From Psococerastis gibbosa (taxonomy: Eukaryota; Arthropoda; Insecta; Psocodea; Psocidae), in contig OZ020490.1 in the NCBI GenBank assembly GCA_963971405.1, positions 10,960,874 through 11,024,873 on the forward strand: a DNA stretch of 64,000 nt, given 5' to 3'. Positions 48,178 through 60,100 of this stretch are shown piece after piece. The notes beneath the pieces are model-generated. The model saw only the letters and a list, made by a program, of their open reading frames with translations. It was not told the origin of the DNA and made no database searches. The position numbers and the translations under genes are program-made. Positions within the stretch are counted from its first letter, which is position 1; each line of letters starts with the position of its first letter.

Positions 48178-51100
48178 CTGCAAATACATAAAAAGAAGAA
48201 ATTAAGTAGAAGCTCACCAATGACATAGCCACCCCTGAATCACTCCAAAATAGGTTGATTTATACTTCAATCAAGTTCGAGAGACATGACAAAGTTGGGG
48301 TCGAACTATCATTTCATCGAAAAAATCGTTTTTTCGGGGACCGGAAACGGCGTTGGAGGGGGGGGGGGGGGGGGGTAATAGATTGTATCTCGGAATTTTC
48401 AAATGCAAACCTACGTCAAGGCACATTAATTGAACACATTTGAAATGGTATTCCATTTGACACACTGATTATGGGTCTGCGCCTTAATATTCGGGATTGA
48501 TTTGCTGAAACGCCTCTGTTTTGTTCAAAAGTAATTATTTATTATACGGTATTCTTAGGATACAGTACAGCTTACAGTATGGTAAAAAAAGCGGATACTG
48601 AAAGCATATTTATCAATAATAGACAACAGTAGAACAAACAAGTAGTGAGGCTGCCGTGTATGACACGTACTGGGCGGAGTGCTGGCCCCTGAGGAGAGAC
48701 GAAGAGCAACTGCTGCATGTGACGGAAATGCGAATGTTGCACTATTCCCTCGGGGATAAGCTGACGGAAAGGAAGAGAAACGAAGATGCTAGAGCGGAGA
48801 TGCAGGTAGCCCCTATCAGCGATAAAGTCAAGGAACGGAGGTTAGCATAGTGGGGCCACACGAAGAGAAGAGAAGATGGATACCTGCTACTACGTGTCTG
48901 TGACTATTGGGTGGAGGGTGCAAGACCACTAGGACGACCTAGGATGACATTAGAAAAGTGGGGGACGACCATAGGTTTTTCACCAGAAGATGCGCAAGAC
49001 TGTAACACCTGGAAATCGAGAAGCCCATGGGAGGGACAAGGCATCGTGGAAGTAAAATAAGAAGGCACGTAAGATGCCAGTTTCGCCCTGTGTTCACGTA
49101 CGGGCACTGGCTTCAAATTTTGTTCTGAAAGTGACTACACAACAGCTGATCCTCTTGTACAATTTCATAATACAATACGCGTAGAGTACATACATTGTTT
49201 TCAATGACAGTTTAGGCGGCTTGTCACTTTTCCCGCCAAATGTGATTCAAAAGAGTCTGCTACCATAATACTTAATTTAAGGAGACTATTATGTAGACAC
49301 TTAACTTATCTATTATAAATTAAGTTATAATATGGTAGCAGACTCTTTTGAATCACATTTGACGGGAAAAGTGACAAGTGGAATAGCCGCAGTAGATAGC
49401 TTCCCTATTACTTTCTAAGCAATTTTGGTTTAGCAACGCTTCCTAGTGTCAATAAGTTGCCAAAATAATTTGCTGCTGAGCGGCTAAGCAACGGAATAGC
49501 ATGGATTGATACAATTGATAGGCGTCACTAATATATTTTAAGGGTAAATGACGAATAATATACAATCTTGTAAACTTACCCGAATTGTGCGGTTTCTGGC
49601 TCCAATTCCAGAAGTTCCCGAATCGGCGATTTAGGGACATTAGTACTAAAAGCATCTAAAAAAAATAGATTCCTTTTAAATTATGCACAATATTTTCAAC
49701 AAAGCGAACTAACGAATTAACTATGGAAGAAATATATCAAATATACTGTCGACCTAAAATGGTTTTAGTACTTCGGGAGAACGGCAACAAGGGGCGCGGG
49801 ACTGGCATTCCTGGGCGACTATTGTGAATCCAGAACGAGCCTAGTCTGGTGGATAAAAGTAGATTCCAAGAATTTGTTTCGAAACGGGACGACCTGAACC
49901 GTTATTTATGCCACCCATATCTTGGACAGGGGAGCCCGAGGCTCAGCCCAGGAGGAATCGTTTTGAAAAGAACCGGTCCGAGTTTACTCGAACATGCTTT
50001 CCAATTTATAAATTAGTAGATATAGACATGTGTAATTTCATAGGAAATAATTTCGCTATGGTTAAATGTCAGACCCCTCGAGGGGGGGGGGGGGGGTCCA
50101 TCTCAATATATATTGTAAACCCCTTAAAACTCAAAAATAGACCAATACATTGTAACAGTAGTAGCAATGACACATGGCACGTAATGCATTGGAGCGGGAA
50201 TTTTCCACAATTTCTCAAAACGAATTTTTTGCGCAGAAGCAAATATTTTTTTGGGAATGCAACCTGTCCGTTTTTGTTGCCTTATTGAACACCTAAAACA
50301 TACCTGAAGGTAGAAATCATCGATAGAAAGGTTCCACAGAAAATATATTTTTTATTTTATTATTTTTATTTTTTTACCCCCAAAAGCAAACTATCAAGGG
50401 GCAAGCGATCCCCCGCATTTTGTCAACATTAATAACAACTACAGTATATGTGAATTTAAAAGAAATCGTTGGAGGGTTTCCGATTGTCTTTTGAACTAAA
50501 TATACAAAACATATATACCTATTTCAGTCTTCATTAAGTTATAGTAGACTTTCCAAACGACGTCAAGTCGCATTCCACTATCCAGGAATATGGCTCCAGC
50601 CACAGACTCGAAAATATCCCCTAAAGCCTTCGGGACTTCCACATCTTCTACCACCACCCCTTCCTCCTCCTCCACTAGGTAACACTAAAAAAAATAAATA
50701 AGCACAAATTATAATTAAAATTAAGAGCACATTGTATTAATGCGTCGAACAATTTTTACCAACGGTAGAAAAAATTATCGTTTCTTTTACCGTTTGTAAA
50801 AAATTATGAAAAACAAGGGGCAAAATCATTAAAAATTGTGTATGGTATGACGAAAATGTTGAAATGTACAGGAGCATTTCTGCTAATTTAACGCATATTG
50901 TTGTTAGCTCTTCGATCGAATATTCCGACACTTTAAATAAAACGCCGATTTGCTCTTGGTAGCTGACAAACTCAAACCTCAACATAGGACAGTTGTTCGA
51001 ATTTTATTTTTACCCCAACTACGAAAATACAATTTTGGTTTGTCACTTTCGGGTTACAAGTACAACTCAAGCACACAGTAGCACATAGGTAATCTGAAAT

Positions 51101-54100
51101 GAAATATAATTGAATCCATTTGTACAAAACATTTTTACAATTATTAAATTTTCTCATGGTAAGGTCCCTAAGGGATAAACCCCAGCTGGACCCTTGTTTT
51201 ATTGAAACTTAAACATAATAAAGAAATCTCACCTCATTGTGTATAGTATGGCCGCTTTCTTCTTGAATGCGCACAAATCTATCGAGTACTTCATGAAGAC
51301 CTGGGCAAAGATGCCGAAAATACTTATGGAACTCATATCTCACAGCCAGCGACGCAAAAATTGTATTATTCACTAGAGCAGAACGAAGGTCCGTTAGGGC
51401 TCCAGGAGAGTGATGTCTGGGATCCTCATACAGATGCCTTGTTATTAAATAATCTAAAAAGGTTAACAGTAAGTAATTTAAATAATGGTTAAGTTATTGT
51501 TCTAGTACTAAGCCAACTTAGCGGAGTAGGGGTTGAGAGAAGTTAGTACTTAACTTTTTATAATTTTGGGCAAGAGTCTTGACCGGGGGAAAGTTACAAT
51601 ATTATTATTTTTAAATAAAATTAATAGCATACAAACAATTTAATGAATATACCCGCCTCACTTAGTAACTTACTACCTCCGAAATTCGTCGAAATATCAA
51701 TACCTAGAGTAGCATCTAGAAACTCCAGGCGCTGATAGCTATCAGTCAATCTATTTGATAAGTAAGAGGCATGAGTGACGCTAAATAACTTAATACTTGT
51801 GTCGAGTTACGGCACGTCTGCGAAATCCGTTTACAATACCTAGAACAGCATCTCCTAGAAACTCCAGGCGCTGATAGCAATCAGTCAATCTATTTGTAAA
51901 GTAAGAGGCATGAGTGAGCGCTTGCAGCAGATAACTTTTATCTTTAAATGTGTATCCCAAAATTTCTTCGAGCTTCCCGAATCCGGTCATTAGGCGAACT
52001 AGTTCTCCTTCTGGGTCCGCGACATATCGCAAGAGAGGAGATGGTGGCTTCGAAAGTTCCCCAAACCGAATCTGAAAGTTTAAACGTCGTAATGAATGAA
52101 TCAGCAGTGAAAGAATTAAGAAGGGACATTGTCTTCAATAACACCAAATTTAATTTTAACTTACTCAATTCGAAATTGTAAAAAATGTTCCCTAATTTGG
52201 TCAAATCTCATGCGTACTAGACATATCTTAATGTAAAGGTAATTGAAATGGCTAACCATTTTGTAATACTTAACAATGTGAACCAAAGCTGTTCCAATGA
52301 CTTAAGAAATATTAGTGTCACCTGAGAGTAAGCTTTAGGTCCGGTTGCTGTAGTTGCCTTAGGCGCTGTATGTCCAACTTCACGATCGCGTAAAAGTTCT
52401 TCTGGAGTAGCAGCAAACATTTCCTCCATAGGCAGAACCTATTAGGATAAGTAAACCACGATAAATGCCAAAACTACAGAAACCAATTTACAGTATTGAC
52501 AACATCTGAATCAAGCAAACCCAACGATAATAAAATAGTATAGATCGCCACCGACATGATTTTTTTCGTTGTTTCTTGCATATATTTGTAAAGAGCTTTT
52601 AAAGAACTAAACGTTTAAAAAAAAAAAAATTAAGAAGCGCATGAGGACCCACGGGGTAAACGCGCTTTTTGATGATTTAAAACTAAACTATAACATGATA
52701 CTGGCGTCTCTTCACATAGCTTAGGCGCGGTGCACATTTTGTCGCCAGTGAAGCGGTTGAAAATCCGTCATTGGAGAAAATGGGTTGGTGCAAAACCACA
52801 GCTGAGTTGACGCTGAGCTCACGCTAGTTCACTAGGCCGACGAGCGAGGGCTTAGCGATCTGAAGTGCGTTCAAAAATAGACAGTTTTTTGCACCAACTC
52901 AATTGCTCCAATGACGAACTTTCCCGGAACAAAATCGTCTTTGTGTCTTGTCTTAGTGTTTTATATACAAAATATCTAGGTATCGTGCTTGATGAAGAAA
53001 ATAAATGGGAAAAACCCATAGATCTCTTAGCGACAAAAATACGAAAAACATTTTATAAATTTCTCCAATTAAGACAATGCCTAAATACAGAAATACTAAT
53101 GATGGTATACCACGCACTAGTACAATCTATATTATCATACGGTATAACCGCGTGGGGAGCAGCAAACCAAAACGTCATAGAGAAATTAAATGTAATACAA
53201 CGGAAAACGTTAAAAATCATTCATAGGAAACCAAATAGATACCCCACCGAAGACCTATTACAACTAGCAAACGTACTATCAATCAAAAAGCTATACATAA
53301 AAGAATCTATTTGCAACACCTACAAAAATATACATAAGCAAGACAGACCCACACATCAACACAACACTAGGTACAAACAAACAAACCCACTATCCATACA
53401 AACGGTCTCGACAAGCTACACGCAAAAGCAAACCTCTTATTTAGGCAAAAAGTACTATAATAAACTTCCTCTGAAAATAAAAAACCAAACAAATATTTGT
53501 ATTTAGAAATTTGTTTTTATTATTATTATTATTATTTTATTATTATAATTTATTTGTATTTAGAAAAAATATCAAAAAATGGCTTATTGATCTCGAAATT
53601 ACATAATAAAAAATAATAATAATAACAAATAAATAAATAATAATAATCTTCCATATACCACCAACACACACATATGCACACCACTACACCTACAAACATA
53701 TTCACTATATTTTTAAACTTGACACAAATTTTGTATTTAAACTGCATGCATTCATTGTATTATACTAGTATTTTAGAATATTGTAGAATTTCCACCCTAA
53801 AACGGGCCTAGCCCATAGGGAAGTGACAAAAAACTGTAAAAATTTTATTTTGGAAATAAATTTTGATTGATTGATTTGATTGAGTGTAAAGTTTAAATTA
53901 TTTTTGTTATGAAGTACCTTATGAGCCTTAGCAAAAGTAGAGGAAAGGAGACTTTTTTTAAATTCAAAAAAGGTTAATCGCATACAAACCATTCAATGAA
54001 CGAATCTGATTGACGTCTTCAGTCGCCACTGTACATAAGTACCCGTATCGAGTGGTGTATAGAGACTCGCACAAGTACAACCTTGCCACCAAAGCCGATA

Positions 54101-57100
54101 TTTTTAAACTCTTTCTATTGTATATAGCCTAATGCATTGCTCTCACCTTGATGCCAAGCCAGGACATGAACAGTAACGCCCCTCTAGGCCCGCAGTCCAC
54201 CAGATAGGCGCCAATGAGTGCTTCAACACAGTCAGCAATACTCTTGTCCGGAATACTGTGCTGCGTCATTAGATTGTACGGGATAAAGCCTGCGACGCTG
54301 TCGTCGTCCATCGAATTACGTGCCTTTCCTTCCCCAAGCAAACCTACATGACACAGGTTATTATTATTATTATTTTTTTTATGGATTTCTATGGACGCAG
54401 GCCTGCTTATATTTCTAGTATTATTATTATTATCTCGAGATAAGTAGGAAGTAGGTGACCGCAGACAACAAAGTTCATAGAGCACCATAGAACAATTAAA
54501 AGTTTATAAAGTTTTAAAAAAAGGAGATCAGTTTGGCTACCTTTGTGAACCCATGTTGATGTGTACACTTATGAGGCTTTTCACCCTCCGATGATGGTCT
54601 CTTTATACTTACTGCTGACCTAACCAAAGAACGATTGTTTTACACTGATGCGAATAGTCATATGCATTCTACATAAATTAGTAAAATAATAATTAAAAAA
54701 ACCCTGGAGTTGCAATTTCTGCGAATTTCGCAGTCAGAAAAAGTAATTACCCAGTTGTTCTCCAAGTTTCCGAACGATATTTGTCACTTCTTCGGGGCTC
54801 AGCCCATATAATGATGGCAAGTCAGCGCGGTTCCAGCTGGCCGCAGGAATCCCCATTTCTATGAGAGCCCGCTCCAAATATCTTGGCATGTAATAGCAGG
54901 GAGGTTGCCAGTTATCATGAGGCTCAAATTTGGTAGCGACCATACTTTCAGCGAAGTCTTTCATCTTTCCAAGGCGGTACAAGTTCAAATTGCTAACCTA
55001 GAACAGTACATCACTTTATGGATATATCAGTATTGTATATTATGATATGACAACAATTAGAGGTCCATTTCGAAGGTAGTCGAAGAGATAGACATGGATG
55101 CGGTGCGTACTGCTATCGATGATTGGCCCCGTCGTCTTCGAGCCTGCGTTCAGGCAAGAGGTGGGCATTTTGAATAATTTCTTTCCATGTATTCTTTGAC
55201 AACTGTTCTACATATCCATTAAATATTTTGTTTAAAAAAAGTTATTATTCTACTGACTTTTTCTTAGTTTTAAGTGTGACAGAATTTATCATCCAACTAG
55301 GTAGGTATAAGAAAGCTATCCGTTCATCAATTTTCAGATACTCAGAATATTTAAGCGCCATTCTTTTTTTTAGGTTAATCGCATTAAAACAATTTTAATG
55401 AGTTTATCCGACTGACCTCATCAGTCGCATCTGTAGGTTGATGAGTTACGACACGTCTCTGATCGCATGGTCTGTCGACTATTTATTGATTTAATAAATT
55501 CACCTGCTTTGACCGTAGATGACTTAATTTTCCTTCGTGAACGTCAACATGGGTGCAGTATAGATAGGTGGTAATAGCGTATTTGAGAAAGCTGTCACCA
55601 ATTGTTTCCAAGCGCTCCAAATTAATGCCGTCGTTCGCGTTGGACATGGTCAGAGCCTGCAGGATAAGGCTGGGGCTGGGGCCCGGATGACCTTCCAGTT
55701 TCGGCTGCCTGTTCAAGCTGAAGACGCATGTATTGTCTACATCACAATCTGCTACAAAAACACAGACAGTCAGTCAGCTACTGTACACATAATTTGTCGT
55801 TTTAAACAAAAATTTAGAACTGTAATCGGACACGACTATCTGCAGTTCCAAATCCACAGACTCTACCCTGTGGAGATGGAAGCTTGCCTGCCCTAGGCCG
55901 ATGTCACATCTCTGCAAGAGCGTTTCAAGAGTCTTTCTTTAATTTTTTGCCTTCAACAAGAGCCTTCCATCCATCTATTGGACCCCACGGCGTCGAATGG
56001 CCAGCATACCAAGCACGGAAATCTTCCCGTCCTTGGCCGTTGCCAGAGCTGACATCCCTGCAAGAGCAGGTCTCTACAGGAGTCTTCCTTCCATCTATAA
56101 GGTGACATGGCGTCAAATGGCCTGTATAGCAAGCACGGAAATCTCCCCGTCCTTGGCCGACGCCAGAGCTAACATCCCTGCAAGAGCCGGCCCCTACAGG
56201 AGTCTTTCTCCCATCTATTAGACCCCACGGCGTTGAATGGCCAGCATACCAAGCACGGAAACCTTCCCATCCTTGGCCGATGTCAGAGTCAACATCTGTT
56301 CAAGAGCCGGCCCCCTACAGGAGTCCTTCTTCCATCAATAGGGTCACATCGCGTCGAATGGCCTGCGCCTACGGACTGGTGTAAGTCCTTCGTCGACGTC
56401 AGAGCCAACATCTCGGCATCTTCATCCATCTAATGGACCCGTGCCAAGAACAGGCGTTGACTAGAGTAAAATAAGCAGTAGAAATTGAAATTATAAAACA
56501 ATATCATATTCAAAATTACGTGGCTTAATTTGTATACAGTATGTAAAGTAGGCTATAATACCAGAAACCAGAGCAGCTAACAGGGCGTTCAATCAACAGC
56601 CAGGAGACGAATACCTAGCCACTCAAGAGAGCAATGGCTACATGAGAGTGTGAGGTTGGCGGCGGAGGAGGCCCCAGGACAGGGAAGGATGGATAGGACT
56701 TGTTGAAGAGGCCTTGTAGAGTCCGTAGCACCGATGGGTAAGGTAAGATAAGGCTAGAATAATAAGTTTTAAGAGGATAAGGATATGGATGTATGATAGG
56801 CCAAGAGTCATAAGACTTGAACCCTGCCCTATGTCAACGACCCAATTAATTTTTCAGACATTGGTATTGTTTCTGCATGAACAGGTACACGTCCCCGATG
56901 TCAACCCACACCGACTACAAGCGACAGACAAGCTGAGACATGCTTGTATTGAAACATTGCATCAGGCGGGAACCAAAATCGGGTAAGACTGCGCCTCGAT
57001 TGCACGGCGGCTTACTTATGGTAAGATCTTAGCCATTCATTATAGGAAAAAGGTTTCGAGGAACAAAGAAGTTGTAATACTCAGCGTAATAGCTCATTAG

Positions 57101-60100
57101 GCATACGTGCATAAGCAAAATAAAAATAAAATAGAAATACTTACGAGCATCATCATCACGGATTTGAGAATCCCTCGTCAAATCTGCATAACCATCACTG
57201 CATAACCTCGCTTTGATACCTTCCTGCACCTCAAACTTCATCAAGCTCTGCTTTATGAAATCAGCATGCTTCAATCCACTTGCGACGTCGACAAACTTAT
57301 CCACAAGCTCAGGAGTTTTGTTGTTAGAAGTCAGTAAATCTTTCATGTACTGGCAGTCGCATGAGGGCTTGTGTGTCCATGGCAGAACAAACGGTTCTTC
57401 GCAAGAGATTGTACTGGATTCCTTGATTAGATTACTTTCCTTTGCTAAAAATGACTCGTACTTGCTTTTAAATTCAGAGTAATTTCCTATGCTTTCTGTA
57501 TGTCCACTGCCTTCCCACTTCACTTCTGGCTCTTCCCCAAATCGCTGCAACAAAAAGAATCACCAGTTTTACGATTTATTTAATAATAATTTCACAACGA
57601 ATAAATGAGGAGCTTGGTTACAAACGTGGTCAATTCCATTTTTTTTACAAAATGGGGTTTTGATCCGACCTTGCAGAAAATTTTAATGTCCACCTGCACG
57701 TTGTAAAATAAAGTGACAAAATCAGTCAGATTGCGCACAGAAGCGCTGAGAAGTCTAGGGTTAGCTATAAACTTAATGCAATTTTCAACAGAAAATCCAC
57801 TCTCCTGAAAAATTCCACAACTTGGAGTTGGCCATGTTTGTAAATAGCCTCCTCAAATAAAGAAATAAGGACTTTTTGTTCTATTACTAAGCCAACCTAG
57901 CGGAGTTATACGAATTAAAGAGCCGGTACGAGTGAACCCTTTAATGAAGAACTTTCCGATAGAAACATGTAGTGTCTCTGCCTTGCTTGCTGGCGCGGCA
58001 TATCCCCATACAGGTTTCAGTATTCGACTCAATGATCATCTAATTTCAATAATAATATAGGCTAAGGTTTATTCGAAACACCCCATGCTTGTGAGTGAGT
58101 GAGTGCTTACTTAGTTCTAAGGTACAATAGCAATTCGATAAAATTTGTAAATTGTACTACTGTATTTGCTGCTGACCCCTAGTTGAGAATAAGAGAGGGC
58201 CTTATGGCCCTAATACTCCGCCAGGGTGATAGCTAAAAAAATAAAGTCATAATTTCTTTATCTTGATGGAGAGGTGCAGTTCAATTTTTATTTTTCCGCA
58301 TCCCTATTAAAGGAGAATTGCACCTCTCTTTATAGGATAAGTAAGGAGATGCGCCGTGCCAATCACAACAAGGTGGAGGCGAGGTGGATTTTCCACAGGA
58401 AAGTTCTTTCCAACACTAGCGTCATGGGTGGTTCTAGTAATCTATCTATTATCCATAATTAATACAATATTTTTGTTTTCTTTAAGGTTAGCATGAAAAG
58501 AAGACTTTATAGTTACGTCTTTATAGTTACGTCCCTGCCAACTGCAAGTACTGGGCTCCCATGCCGACGGGACAATCATCTAGTCAGCAACCCAGGCCAT
58601 GCACCTGGGCTGTGGGCGCTCAGCAGAGGCAGTCTGAGCTGAGCGCCATAGAAGGTAGGAGTGAAATTTTCGGTATCCTTTTTTAAAAAATAAAATATCA
58701 CCCTTGGGAACGTAACTATATATAAATAAAAATATAAAATATTACAACTCCTTTGAATTTTAGTTTATTATTTACATTATTTTGTGGCAGTTAGTGGCAG
58801 GGTTTATGCTGTCATCCTATCTAAGTTCTAGCTCCAGGAACCGACCAAGTATCAGATAGACCGGCCTCAGTGAGCAGGCCATGTGCAAGCCATCATTGGT
58901 GGAGGCACCCTTCCTTTGCAATTCTACCACCTTATCACGTCTCAACCCGGAGGTAAGCATGCATTCAAGGACCAGATGTTGAAGCGTCCCTCCTTAGAAT
59001 TAAATGAAACTTACAATGTCAGCGTTCAAGCCGGATTCCACAGCTTCTGCCACATCTTTGTCCAGCAACTGAATTTTGAGGCCCTCGTCTGATTTAGACT
59101 CCGAGCTATACGTAGAAATTGAGCTCATTGATTCAGAATCAAAGTCGGAGGCATGTCCAAATTTTTCTATCATATCCGAGTCATCGTCACACATCTGTGA
59201 AGAAAAAAATAACTTAACACTTAATGCGTATCTATTAGCCATAGCCAAAGAGTATTGGAAAAAATATATTTAAAAAATTACCATAGCTTGCGGAAATCCA
59301 CAGCTTCTTGTTACTATTGTGTGAGGTAACATAACAAACTGCATCAGTGTATCTCCTAATAAAGATTCTTAAAACCTATGAGAACGCGCAAAAAATTTAA
59401 TCATAGGGAATTTTGAATTTTGTAACCTTGTACTGCAAATTTATACTGTCTTTGTTGCTGACCCCTAGTTGAGTGTAAGAGAGGACTTTAGGCCCAAACT
59501 CCGCTAGGGTGGTCTCAGCTATAATAAAGTCATTATTTATTTATTAAAAGTGAGGCGGGTATTAAGGAAAACGTAATAGCATGTCCTAGTCAACATCTCT
59601 AAATAAACAACATTAACTAATATAGCTTTTCACAAGTTTACTGTACATTCTAATCTATCATTCAATTCAAGCGGCTGAATTGAAAGGCATCAGAACATCT
59701 CGAGAGAGGACATGTACCGATATGAACAATTAAAAAGGCTTTACACAATAGGGAAAAGGTAGTAAACGACATAACATTCATACAATCATCCCCTCTAATA
59801 GATTTAGCCAGCAGGTTAGGAATAGGTAACCAGCCACGACCCCTCCCACCCCCTCCTCCGGCCCCCAGTCCTATATAAACCAAGGTTTCCTCTCCCTAGT
59901 CACATTTGCATCTTCTCTTCGAGTTGAGCAAGTATCAAATCACTGATAAGGTGTAACTGTGCTACAGTGCTAGTGAGTTTCCCTCTGTAGATGGCAGTTC
60001 ATGCCGAAAGCGCTCAGGGTTTTATAGTAACACCAGTGGGGTTCTTAGACAAAGTTAATTTTTTAACGATTAATTGGGTTTTACTAATTCTAGTTATAGT

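Noticed and set aside
51704..51782. Duplicated RNase IIIb exon end as a mutually exclusive exon
   Set aside because: It lacks the 5' part of the exon, and splicing from the parent donor to the nearest AG meets a stop codon.
55997..56221. 74-codon ORF with repeated PSLA.ARA.IPARAG
   Set aside because: Arises from the 120-bp minisatellite whose unit is a multiple of three; no conserved start, in an intron of Dicer-1.
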